From: Solirubrobacteraceae bacterium
GTDB lineage: Bacteria; Actinomycetota; Thermoleophilia; Solirubrobacterales; Solirubrobacteraceae
NCBI GenBank assembly: GCA_019683665.1
Contig: JADGIB010000077.1
Location: 1 to 12,536 of the forward strand
Reading direction: 5' to 3'
DNA length: 12,536 nt
Below, piece after piece: positions 1 through 6,698 of this stretch. The notes below the pieces were generated by a model, which was not told the DNA's origin, made no database searches, and saw nothing but the letters and a program-made list of their open reading frames with translations. The position numbers were made by a program, and so were the translations under genes. How positions within the stretch are numbered: position 1 is the first letter of the stretch; each line of letters opens with the position of its first letter.

Positions 1-436
1 TGCGGACGATCCCGTCGGGCGTCAGCGCCGACGTCGGCCCCTCCCAGCGGTGCCAGCCGCGGGCCGCGTAGAGCCGGGCGCCCTCGGCGCTGGCCCCGAG
101 GGCGCCGAGCTCGCAGGCCCCGCGGACGATCCGCTCGACGGCGGCCATGACCGCGCCGCCGAGGCCGCGGCGGCGGCGGTCGGCCCGCACCGCGACCGCC
201 TCGACGTAGCCGGCCCGCAGTGCCCGGCCGCCGTGCAGCAGCCGCCGCTGGACGACCGAGGCGTGGGCGACCGGGGCGCCGTCCTCCCACACGATCGCGT
301 GCATGCCGCCGAGCGCGTGGTCCCAGTCCTCGTCGGCGAACCCGTCGTCGGCGAACACCGCCTCGAGCAGGCCGCGCACGGCCGCGAGCGCGGCCGCGTC
401 GAGGTCGGCGGTGTGCGCGACCCGGAGGCCGTCCAT
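1..436 (-). CDS. AAC(2')-I-type aminoglycoside 2'-N-acetyltransferase (partial, C-terminus off window)
   Basis: A GNAT-fold acetyltransferase that by family would transfer acetyl from acetyl-CoA to the 2'-amino group of aminoglycosides. The visible 145 residues line up along their whole length with my memory of the mycobacterial AAC(2')-I enzymes. Shared blocks are HTADLD near the N-terminus, DWDHALGGMHAIVW (37-50), QRRLL (63-67), GYVEAVAVRAD (77-86), RGACELGAL (105-113), RLYAARGW (121-128) and GPTSAL (133-138). The acetyl-CoA loop is RRRGLG at 88-93. Acidic residues before DW, the glutamate in GYVE (79) and the tyrosine in RLYA (123) match residues I recall as substrate-binding or catalytic in the M. 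tuberculosis enzyme. About 35 C-terminal residues should lie left of the window. The ATG overlaps the stop of the upstream crotonase gene (TGATG) with no clear ribosome binding site, so translation is probably coupled. The family call is confident; drug resistance or the native substrate is not shown. A general GNAT is the alternative. Confidence 0.88.
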   Translation of the reverse strand, partial: MDGLRVAHTADLDAAALAAVRGLLEAVFADDGFADEDWDHALGGMHAIVWEDGAPVAHASVVQRRLLHGGRALRAGYVEAVAVRADRRRRGLGGAVMAAVERIVRGACELGALGASAEGARLYAARGWHRWEGPTSALTPDGIVR

Positions 437-1215
437 CAGCGCCCGGTGAACGTCGGCGCGCGCTGCTCGACGAAGGCGCGCAGCGCCTCGCCGAAGTCGT
501 CGCTGCGGGCGCAGACCGCCTGCGCGGTCACCTCCTGCTCGAGCGTCTGCGCGAGCGCCGGCCTGGCCGCCGCGTCGAGGATCCGCTTGGCCAGGCCGAC
601 GGCGACCGGCGAGCACTGGAGCAGCTCGCCGACGAGCTGCTCGGTCGCGGCGTCGAGCTCGGCGGCCGGGGCGACCCGGTTGACGAGCCCGATCCGCTCG
701 GCCTCGGTCCCGTCGATCACCTTCGAGGCCATGATCAGCTCCTTGGCGCGGCCGAGGCCGACGACCGCCGGCAGGCGCGAGGAGCCGCCGACGTCGGGCA
801 CGAGGCCGACGCGCGTCTCGACGAGGCCGATCATCGCCTCGGCCGCCATGACGCGCAGGTCGCAGGCGAGCACCAGCTCGACCGCCCCGCCCAGGCACGC
901 CCCGTGGATCTGGGCGATCGTCGGCTTGGGCATCTCCTCGCACAGGTTCCAGGTGTCGAGGATCACTCGCCGCAGGCGGCGCAGCGAGCCCGGGTCGGCG
1001 GCCAGCCCGCCGAGCGCGGCGTGGTCCATGCCGCTGGAGAACATCGGCCCGGCGCCGCGGACGACGACGACGCGCACCGCGTCGTCCCACGCCGCCGCCG
1101 ACAGGGCCTCGTGCAGGCCGCCGATCAGCTCGTCGTTCATCGCGTTGCGCTTCAGCGGGCGGTTCAGGACGACGTGGCGGACCGGCCCGCGATCCTCGGT
1201 GGTGACGATGCCCAT
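436..1215 (-). CDS. enoyl-CoA hydratase/isomerase family protein (crotonase fold)
   Basis: A complete 259-residue crotonase-superfamily protein, the usual length for cytosolic single-domain members, acting on acyl-CoA thioesters. The core runs from VVLNRP (15-20) through FSSGMD (59-64, first oxyanion loop) and GACLGGAVELVLACD (105-119, second oxyanion loop) to GLVPDVGGSSRLP (137-149). Glu113 and Glu133 sit where the two catalytic glutamates of enoyl-CoA hydratase lie. Asp141, eight residues after Glu133, matches the spacing of the Glu/Asp pair of dienoyl-CoA isomerases, so hydration and double-bond isomerisation are both possible. The ATG is supported by AGGG about 9 nt upstream and by a TAGGGT -10-like box 6 nt from the start. 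The gene leads a two-gene unit with the downstream acetyltransferase. The exact reaction cannot be fixed from sequence. Confidence 0.92.
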   Translation of the reverse strand: MGIVTTEDRGPVRHVVLNRPLKRNAMNDELIGGLHEALSAAAWDDAVRVVVVRGAGPMFSSGMDHAALGGLAADPGSLRRLRRVILDTWNLCEEMPKPTIAQIHGACLGGAVELVLACDLRVMAAEAMIGLVETRVGLVPDVGGSSRLPAVVGLGRAKELIMASKVIDGTEAERIGLVNRVAPAAELDAATEQLVGELLQCSPVAVGLAKRILDAAARPALAQTLEQEVTAQAVCARSDDFGEALRAFVEQRAPTFTGR

Positions 1216-1221
1216 GGCGGA

Positions 1222-1227
1222 ACCCTA
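1222..1227 (-). promoter_or_regulatory. candidate leaderless -10 box for the crotonase gene
   Basis: TAGGGT on the minus strand fits the actinobacterial TANNNT -10 consensus and ends 6 nt before the crotonase ATG. That is the spacing expected when transcription begins at the A of ATG. No convincing -35 is seen. The AGGG inside the box could instead act as a ribosome binding site on a longer transcript. Confidence 0.45.
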
Positions 1228-1233
1228 GACGGG

Positions 1234-1239
1234 TACGCT
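1234..1239 (+). promoter_or_regulatory. candidate leaderless -10 box for the membrane protein gene at 1247
   Basis: TACGCT fits TANNNT and ends 7 nt before the ATG at 1247. There is no Shine-Dalgarno sequence between it and the start, which favours a leaderless or nearly leaderless transcript. It lies 6 bp from the opposing box for the crotonase gene, so two polymerases would compete for this 31-bp gap. Confidence 0.5.
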
Positions 1240-1246
1240 GCCGCGC

Positions 1247-2263
1247 ATGTCCGCCTGGGAGAGGGCCGCGGAGCGGCTGCGACCGCTCCCGTTCCGCGGG
1301 GACCTGATCGCCGCCGGCGCGGTCGCGCTGGCCGTCGGCGTCGCCCTCCTGGACGTGCGCATGCGCGGCGCGTGGGCGTCCGGCGTGCGCGTCGCCGTCG
1401 TCGGCGCCGTCGCGGCGCTCCTGCTCGCGCTCGGCTGGCTGGCGCCGCGCGAGGGGCCGGCGCCGCGCGCCTACGTCTCGACCATCCTGCTGGCCGCCTT
1501 CCCGCTGACGGCGCTCGGCCTGCTGGACCTCGCCGACGCGCTCGGCGGCGGGACCGGCGCGGCGGGGACGCTGGCCTGGGTGTCGGCCGCGGTCGGCGCG
1601 CTCTACCTCGGGCTGGGGGCCCGGCGCGGGTCGGCGGCGTGCACGCTGCTCGGCGCGCTCGCGCTCGCGTGGGCCGCGATGTCGGCGTGGCGGTGGGCGT
1701 TCGAGCCGGCGGCGGTCACGCCCTACGAGTGGATCGCGCTCGCCGCGATCGTCCTCGCCGGGCTCGGCGCCGTCGTCCTGCGCGACCGCCGCCGCGCGCA
1801 CGCGGTCGCGCTCGCGAACGTCGCCGGGGTGGCCGCGCTCGCCCTGGCGTACCTCGTCCAGACCGGGCCCGTCCTGGGCGCGCGGGGCGTGGTCGCGGCG
1901 GACGGCGGGACGCGGATCGCGCACGAGGCGTGGACCGCGGCCGTCCCGGTGGGCGGCGGTCCGGCGGAGGCCTCCGCCCCGTGGGGCTGGACGCTCGTCG
2001 TCGCCGCGGTCGGCTTCGGCCTCGTCGCCTACGGGGCGGTCGACCGCGAGCGCGGCCCGGCCTGGCTGGGCGCCGCCGTCCTCGCCGCGTTCGGCGTGCT
2101 GGCGGCGGGCGGCGGCGCGATCCTCTGGTGGCCGCTGCTGCTCGCCGCCGCGGGCGGCGTCGCCGTCGCCGCCGGCCTGCGCCCGACCGACCCGGCGCCC
2201 CCGCCGCCCGACGCCGACGCGACGCCGGCCCCGGCCCGGCCGCTGCGGGGGACCGGCCCGTGA
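1247..2263 (+). CDS. polytopic membrane protein of unknown function
   Basis: A 338-residue integral membrane protein that I do not recognise as a named family. Hydrophobic stretches that could each span the membrane lie near residues 19-37, 46-66, 77-97, 107-124, 130-149, 160-178, 185-204, 247-264, 271-288 and 291-310, giving about nine or ten helices. Residues 205-246 form a longer, less hydrophobic loop (VQTGPVLGARG, then a Gly/Ala-rich part) that probably lies outside the bilayer. The C-terminus (312-338) is a Pro/Ala/Asp-rich soluble tail. No catalytic motif, nucleotide-binding site or transporter signature stands out. The ATG is chosen because a TACGCT -10 box precedes it by 7 nt. The stop overlaps the GTG of the next hydrolase gene by 4 nt (GTGA), so the two are probably one transcription and translation unit. 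Function cannot be called. Confidence 0.82.
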   Translation: MSAWERAAERLRPLPFRGDLIAAGAVALAVGVALLDVRMRGAWASGVRVAVVGAVAALLLALGWLAPREGPAPRAYVSTILLAAFPLTALGLLDLADALGGGTGAAGTLAWVSAAVGALYLGLGARRGSAACTLLGALALAWAAMSAWRWAFEPAAVTPYEWIALAAIVLAGLGAVVLRDRRRAHAVALANVAGVAALALAYLVQTGPVLGARGVVAADGGTRIAHEAWTAAVPVGGGPAEASAPWGWTLVVAAVGFGLVAYGAVDRERGPAWLGAAVLAAFGVLAAGGGAILWWPLLLAAAGGVAVAAGLRPTDPAPPPPDADATPAPARPLRGTGP

Positions 2264-3117
2264 CCGGCCCGGCCGCCGTCACGCACCGCGACGTCGACGC
2301 CGGCGGCCTGCGGGTCCACCTCGCCGAGGCCGGCCCGCCGGACGCGCCCCCGGTCCTGCTCCTGCACGGCTGGCCGCAGACCCACCGCTGCTGGCGCCAC
2401 GTCGTGCCGCTGCTGGCCGCCGACCACCGGCTGCTCATGCCCGACCTGCGCGGCTTCGGCCGGACGGAGGCGCCGGGGACCGGCATGGACCCCGAGACGT
2501 TCGCCGCCGACCAGCTCGCGCTCCTCGACGCGCTCGGGATCGAGCGCGCCCACCTCGCCGGCCACGACTGGGGCGGCTACACGAGCTTCCTGCTCGCCGC
2601 CCGCCACCCGGATCGCATCGCCGCCGTCCTTGTCTGCAACGCCCCGCACCCGTGGGTGCGGCCCCGGCCGCGGCTGCTGCTGGAGGCGTGGCGCGCCTGG
2701 TACGCGGTCGCGCTCGCCTCCCCGCTCGCCGGCCCGCTGCTGCGGCGCACCGGCCTCGTCGCGCGGGCGATCGCCGGGGACACGCGCGGGCGCGGCGTCA
2801 CGCCCGAGGACCTCGAGGCGTTCGCCGCGGCGCTGCGCCCGCCCGAGCGCGTGCGCGCCACCCAGCTCCTGTACCGGGCCTACCTGCGGCGCCTGGCCGC
2901 CGTGGCGCGGGGCGGGCCGGCGCCGCCGCCGCTGCGCGTCCCCGCGCACCTGCTGTTCGGCCGCCGCGACCGGGCGATCCCGACCGCGCTCGTCGAGGGC
3001 TTCCCCGGCGTCGAGCTCGTCGACGCCGGGCACTTCGTCGTCGACGAGCGGCCCGACCTCGTGGCCCGGGCCGCCCGCGACGTGTTCGGCCGCGCCGCGC
3101 TCAGCGCTCCGGCGTGA
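2260..3117 (+). CDS. alpha/beta hydrolase, epoxide hydrolase / haloalkane dehalogenase type
   Basis: A 285-residue alpha/beta-hydrolase with an aspartate nucleophile. LLLHGWPQT (33-41) carries the HGxP oxyanion motif, and MPDLRGFGRT (60-69) is the usual strand-4 block. GHDWGG (101-106) is the nucleophile elbow with Asp103 followed by Trp, as in epoxide hydrolases and haloalkane dehalogenases rather than serine esterases. Asp237 in FGRRD and His258 in DAGH complete the triad. A helical cap lies between about 130 and 225 and includes Tyr205 and Tyr208, which could serve as the ring-opening tyrosines of an epoxide hydrolase. The substrate is not determined. The GTG start is preferred because it makes a 4-nt overlap with the upstream gene and has GGGGGA 7 nt upstream; the open frame further left is only GC-driven. 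The 3' end overlaps the convergent DUF4389 gene by 17 nt. Confidence 0.9.
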   Translation: MTGPAAVTHRDVDAGGLRVHLAEAGPPDAPPVLLLHGWPQTHRCWRHVVPLLAADHRLLMPDLRGFGRTEAPGTGMDPETFAADQLALLDALGIERAHLAGHDWGGYTSFLLAARHPDRIAAVLVCNAPHPWVRPRPRLLLEAWRAWYAVALASPLAGPLLRRTGLVARAIAGDTRGRGVTPEDLEAFAAALRPPERVRATQLLYRAYLRRLAAVARGGPAPPPLRVPAHLLFGRRDRAIPTALVEGFPGVELVDAGHFVVDERPDLVARAARDVFGRAALSAPA

Positions 3118-3754
3118 CCGGCTGCCCGGCGCCGGGCGACGACCCCGGCGGCGACGGGTTCTCCGGCCCCGACGGGACCATCCCGACCGCGGCCGGGTCG
3201 ACGGTGATCGGCGGCCAGTCCTCGGTCAGCAGCCAGTAGTAGGCGGTCGCCTGCGTGACGTAGCGCAGCCCCATGTTGATGAGGTTCTGGATGCCCTCCG
3301 GCTGGCGCCCGACGATCACGAACCAGGCGACGAACGCGCCCAGCTCCATGATCAGCTGGTAGATGTAGGCGATGATCGCCACCGGGATCGCGAGGATCAC
3401 GCGGAACAGCACCTTGACCCGGGAGTACTGCTCCTTGGGCGGCGCGACCCGGACCCGGATCGGGTAGCCCGGGTCGTCGCTGCCGTTCCACGGCGGGTAT
3501 GCGTCGGTCAGCAGGCTCGCGTACGCGTTCAGTCGCGTCGCGTTGCGCAGCGCTCCCGAGACGAAGTCGTACATCCCCTGCGGATACCGCCCGGTGGCCA
3601 GCAGGACGAACCAGGCGATGAAGACCACCACGTGCGCCGCGAGGACGTACAGCCACGTCAGGACCGCCGCCGGCAGCATGGTGATGAGGCGGAAGAACGT
3701 CGTCAGCCGGCTGCGCCGCTCGACGTGGTCCGCCTCGTAGAGAACGGGGTACAT
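3101..3754 (-). CDS. DUF4389 membrane protein with two tandem DUF4389 units
   Basis: A 217-residue membrane protein made of two copies of the same unit. Copy 1 (about 11-89) has RLTTFFRLITMLPA, a hydrophobic stretch, FIAWFVLLATGRYPQG (45-60) and LLTDAYPPW (81-89). Copy 2 (about 110-183) repeats this as RVKVLFRVILAIP, FVAWFVIVGRQPEG (141-154) and LLTEDWPPI (175-183). These are hallmark blocks of DUF4389, a family of unknown function found mostly in Actinomycetota. Each unit has one or two membrane helices. The C-terminal tail (190-217) is Pro/Gly/Ser-rich and probably disordered. The ATG lies 12 nt after the stop of the upstream EAL gene and has no good ribosome binding site; the region is instead a hairpin, which suggests coupling to translation of the EAL gene. 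Confidence 0.9.
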   Translation of the reverse strand: MYPVLYEADHVERRSRLTTFFRLITMLPAAVLTWLYVLAAHVVVFIAWFVLLATGRYPQGMYDFVSGALRNATRLNAYASLLTDAYPPWNGSDDPGYPIRVRVAPPKEQYSRVKVLFRVILAIPVAIIAYIYQLIMELGAFVAWFVIVGRQPEGIQNLINMGLRYVTQATAYYWLLTEDWPPITVDPAAVGMVPSGPENPSPPGSSPGAGQPVTPER

Positions 3755-3758
3755 GATG

Positions 3759-3776
3759 CGGCGGTTCTATCCGCCG
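3759..3776 (-). promoter_or_regulatory. hairpin enclosing the EAL gene stop codon, just before the DUF4389 start
   Basis: A 6-bp perfect stem (CGGCGG/CCGCCG) with a 6-nt loop. In the minus-strand transcript the UAG stop of the EAL gene sits in the loop and the stem ends 4 nt before the AUG of the DUF4389 gene. It occupies the place of a ribosome binding site, so it may hold the downstream start closed until a ribosome terminating at UAG opens it. A weak terminator is the alternative, but no U-tract follows. Confidence 0.4.
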
Positions 3777-5491
3777 GCGCGGACGGCCTGCAGCGGGCCG
3801 GGCCCGGCGCCGCGGGCGAGCCGGTCGCGCAGCTGCTCCAGCGGCATCGGCCGGCCGTGGAGGTAGCCCTGGGCGAGCGGGCAGCCGAGCGAGCGCAGGA
3901 TCCGCGCCTGGTCGCGCGTCTCGACGCCCTCGGCGACGACCGGCAGCTCGAGCGCCTGCGCCATCGTGAGGATCGCCTCGACGATCGCCCCGTCGACGCG
4001 GATTGCGCCGAGCCCGGCGACGAACGAGCGGTCGACCTTCAGCCCGTCCAGCGGGAGGCGGCGCAGGCGCGCCAGCGACGAGTAGCCGGTCCCGAAGTCG
4101 TCGAGGAAGAGCCGCACGCCGACGTCGCGGACGGCGAGCAGCGGGTCGATGCGGGCGCCGCCGTCCTCCATGAGCGCGGTCTCGGTCAGCTCCAGCGACA
4201 GCGCCTGCGGCGGCAGGCCCGAGGCGCCGAGCGCGGCGCGGACGTCGTGCTCGAGCAGGCCGCTGGCGATCTGGCGCGCCGACACGTTCACCGACAGCCG
4301 CAGCGACCCCGCGGTGTCCGGGTGGTCGCGCCGCAGCGCCGCGACCTCCAGGCAGGCGCGGGCGAGCACCCGCCGCCCGAGCGAGCGGACGAGCCCGGCG
4401 TTCTCGGCCAGGACGACGAACCGGTCCGGGGGGATCGCCCCGCGCTGCGGGTGGTCCCAGCGGGCGAGCGCCTCGATCGCGACGAGCCGCGCCGTCCCGT
4501 TGCTGATCTCGACGATCGGCTGGTAGACGAGCGAGAGCGCGTCGGCGTCGATCGCGGCGCGCAGGTCGGCGGTGAGCGCGAGGCGGTCGGCGGTCGAGCG
4601 GCGCAGCTCGTCGTCGAAGACGTGGACGAGCCCGCGGCCGCGGGCCTTCGCCCGGCCGAGCGCCGCCTCGGCCGCGGCGATGACGCCGGCGGCGTCGCGG
4701 GCCGCGTCGCCGAGCGCGACCCCGACGGAGGCCGACAGGTGCGCGCCCTGCCCGGCCACGAACGGGGCCGCGAACGCGTCGCCGATCCGCTCGGCGACCG
4801 CGCGGGCGGCCGCCTCGTCGGCGGCGGGGGCGACGACGGCGAAGTCGTCGGCGCCGAAGCGGGCGGCCCGCGCCTCCCGCGGCAGCACGCCCCGCAGGCG
4901 GCCGGCCGCCTCGCGCAGGACGGCGTCCCCGGCCGCCTGGCCGACGCTCGTGTTCACGGCGTGGAAGGCGTCGATGTCGACGAGCAGGAGCGCGAACGGG
5001 GTGTCGGGGGCGGCCATCGCCCGCTCGATCTCGGCGACGGCGGCGGCGCGGTTGGGCAGGCCGGTGAGGCGGTCGCGCAGCGCGCTGGAGGCGAGGCGGG
5101 CGCTCGTGCGCTCCTCCTCGGTGCGGTCGCGGAACGTGACGACCGTCCCGCCGCCGGGCAGCGGCGCGTGCTGGACGAGCAGCCGGCGGGAGCGGCCGTC
5201 GCTGGGCCGCCGGATGCGGACGGCGACGTCGCGGGCGGGGGCGCGCATCGCCGCCTCGAAGTCGGCGGCCGTGCCGTCGGACCGCCGGGGCCGCACGAAC
5301 TCCCACCAGCGCGGGCGGCGCAGCTGGGCGGACGTCAGGCCGAGGATCCGCCGCGCCGCGGCGTTGGCGCCGACGACGCGGAGCTCGGCGTCGAGCGACA
5401 GCACGCCCTCCTCCACGAGGTCCAGCGCGGTGAGCAGGTGATCGCGCCGGTGGCCCGCTGCCTGGTCCTGCTCGATGCCCGCGACCATCAC
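3767..5491 (-). CDS. PAS-GGDEF-EAL protein, probable cyclic-di-GMP phosphodiesterase
   Basis: A 574-residue three-domain signalling protein without evident membrane helices. Residues 18-125 look like a PAS sensor, 136-292 a GGDEF domain and 305-560 an EAL domain. The EAL domain keeps its expected catalytic set: EAL at 340-342, Asn402 in SVNVSARQ, Glu434 in LELTET, Asp464-Asp465 in DDFGTGYSSL, Lys485 in KVDRSF, Glu521 in AEGVET and Gln541 in QGYLHGRP. It should therefore hydrolyse c-di-GMP to pGpG. The GGDEF half looks degenerate: the signature is GADDF (213-217), the usual FK and ND of the nucleotide site are FH and NT (176-181), and no RxxD inhibitory site precedes it. It may be a regulatory GTP-binding domain or inert. 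Either the GTG at 5491 or the adjacent ATG at 5488 may be the start; a run of six G lies right upstream. The gene lies 27 nt after the M28-like gene and 12 nt before the DUF4389 gene. Confidence 0.93.
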   Translation of the reverse strand: MMVAGIEQDQAAGHRRDHLLTALDLVEEGVLSLDAELRVVGANAAARRILGLTSAQLRRPRWWEFVRPRRSDGTAADFEAAMRAPARDVAVRIRRPSDGRSRRLLVQHAPLPGGGTVVTFRDRTEEERTSARLASSALRDRLTGLPNRAAAVAEIERAMAAPDTPFALLLVDIDAFHAVNTSVGQAAGDAVLREAAGRLRGVLPREARAARFGADDFAVVAPAADEAAARAVAERIGDAFAAPFVAGQGAHLSASVGVALGDAARDAAGVIAAAEAALGRAKARGRGLVHVFDDELRRSTADRLALTADLRAAIDADALSLVYQPIVEISNGTARLVAIEALARWDHPQRGAIPPDRFVVLAENAGLVRSLGRRVLARACLEVAALRRDHPDTAGSLRLSVNVSARQIASGLLEHDVRAALGASGLPPQALSLELTETALMEDGGARIDPLLAVRDVGVRLFLDDFGTGYSSLARLRRLPLDGLKVDRSFVAGLGAIRVDGAIVEAILTMAQALELPVVAEGVETRDQARILRSLGCPLAQGYLHGRPMPLEQLRDRLARGAGPGPLQAVRAGG

Positions 5492-5518
5492 CCCCCGTCC
5501 GGTGCCGACGAACGCCTG

Positions 5519-6685
5519 TTATAGCTCACGGTCGACGGCCCTGGCCAGCCGGACCGCGTAGGCGACCGTCGCCGCGAGGGCCGCGGGATCGACGCGCTCG
5601 GGGGTGTCGGCGGCCGTGTGGGCGGCGCGGGGGGGGCCGGCGGCGGCGCGCGCCGACACGCCGATCGCCGGCCAGCCGGCCCGCAGCGCGTCGGCGGCGG
5701 CGGTGGCGCCGTGGCGGGCCGCGGTCGCGCCCTCGGAGGCCCGGGCGGCGGCGGCCAGCAGCGCCGGGTGGGCGCGGCGCGGCGGCAGGACGCCCTCGCG
5801 GCGGTGGTGGACGGGCCGCCCGGCCCCGGACGGCCCGAGCGCGAGGACGGCGAGCTCGTGCGGGCGCGCGGCGCGGCGCCGGCGGCGCAGGTCGCCGCGC
5901 TCGCCGACCCGGCCCGCCGCGCCGGCGCCGGCGCGCACGAGCTCGACCGCGAGGCGGCGCGGCGGGAGGCGGTCGAGCTCCTCGACGACCGCGAGCGCGG
6001 CGGCCGCCGCGCTCGCGTGGGCGTTCGCGCCCGGCGTCGGGCCGGCGAGCGCCGTGTCGAGGTAGGCGCCGGCGCCGAGCAGGAGCGCGACCGTCGGCGC
6101 GATCGCGACGAGGTCGGGCCAGCGGCCCTCGGCGCCGGCGGCGCGGGCGGCGGCCAGCCCGGCGAGCGCCGCGAGCGCCAGGCACAGGAGCGCCGGCCCG
6201 CTCGGGAGGCGGCCGCCGAGCGCCCGCCGCAGCGGGGCCGCGGCCCGGTCGAGCCGGCGGGCGAGCCCGCCGCCGCCGGCGTCGTAGGCGGCGGTGACGA
6301 TGAGCCGCACGCGCGGGCGGCCGGCGCGCGGCGGCGGCTCGCTGACGACGCACTGGGTCGCCCGCCGCGGCAGGACGAGCCGCGCGAACGGCGCCCAGCC
6401 GCCGGCGTCCCCGGCGAGCGCGACGAGGACGACGACGAGGACGGCGAGCGCCGCCCGCGGCTGGGAGAGCGCGAGCAGGCTCGCGCCCGCCCCGGCCGCG
6501 CAGAGCGCCGCGTACAGCCACGGCCACCCGGGGCGCACCCAGGCGGTCTCGATCCGCGCCGGGCGCCCGCGGCGGCGCAGGCGGTCGCGCAGCGCGACGG
6601 CCGCCCGGCGCTCCCCGTCGCCGCACGCGCCGCGCGGGCCGGTCGCGGCCAGCTCCGAGACGATCTCCAGCGGGTCGGTGTCGAT
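5519..6685 (-). CDS. membrane-anchored M28-peptidase-like protein, probably catalytically dead; unusual start
   Basis: The frame resembles M28 zinc aminopeptidases carried in a membrane protein, with about 388 residues if it starts at 6685. Order: N-terminal soluble segment DPLEIVSELAATGPRG (4-19), hydrophobic helices near 54-73 and 78-92, M28-like strand VRLIVTAAYDAGG (126-138), further helices near 164-181 and 190-210, then GPTPGANAHAS (215-225) and the closing HTAADTPERVDP (356-367). Where active M28 enzymes have HYD, ND/DN and EE, this one has AAYD, GANAH and AGAGAAG (252-258); only the last His356 is kept. Zinc peptidase activity is therefore unlikely. There is no ATG, GTG or TTG from 6685 down to 6538, so a standard GTG start at 6538 would remove the conserved N-terminal segment. 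An ATC sits at 6685, 7 nt after a TACCGT box. It ends with TAA 27 nt before the EAL gene. The start is uncertain; the coding frame is well supported. Confidence 0.75.
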   Translation of the reverse strand: MDTDPLEIVSELAATGPRGACGDGERRAAVALRDRLRRRGRPARIETAWVRPGWPWLYAALCAAGAGASLLALSQPRAALAVLVVVLVALAGDAGGWAPFARLVLPRRATQCVVSEPPPRAGRPRVRLIVTAAYDAGGGGLARRLDRAAAPLRRALGGRLPSGPALLCLALAALAGLAAARAAGAEGRWPDLVAIAPTVALLLGAGAYLDTALAGPTPGANAHASAAAAALAVVEELDRLPPRRLAVELVRAGAGAAGRVGERGDLRRRRRAARPHELAVLALGPSGAGRPVHHRREGVLPPRRAHPALLAAAARASEGATAARHGATAAADALRAGWPAIGVSARAAAGPPRAAHTAADTPERVDPAALAATVAYAVRLARAVDREL

Positions 6686-6692
6686 GGCGGGA

Positions 6693-6698
6693 ACGGTA
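6693..6698 (-). promoter_or_regulatory. candidate -10 box for the M28-like gene
   Basis: TACCGT on the minus strand fits TANNNT and ends 7 nt before the ATC triplet at 6685-6683, the likely beginning of the M28-like reading frame. It shares the TA step at 6697-6698 with the opposing box for the amidase gene. Confidence 0.4.

Noticed and set aside
220..2259. Long plus-strand open frame upstream of the GTG of the epoxide-hydrolase-type gene
   Set aside because: Its product is Arg/Ala/Gly/Pro-rich low-complexity sequence lying antisense to the acetyltransferase and crotonase genes and out of frame with the membrane protein. It is open only because stop codons are rare at this GC content.
2630..5524. 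964-codon plus-strand open frame
   Set aside because: It covers parts of the hydrolase in another frame and runs antisense to the DUF4389 and EAL genes, which have clear domains. The product is repetitive Arg/Asp/Gly/Val sequence with no recognisable motif.
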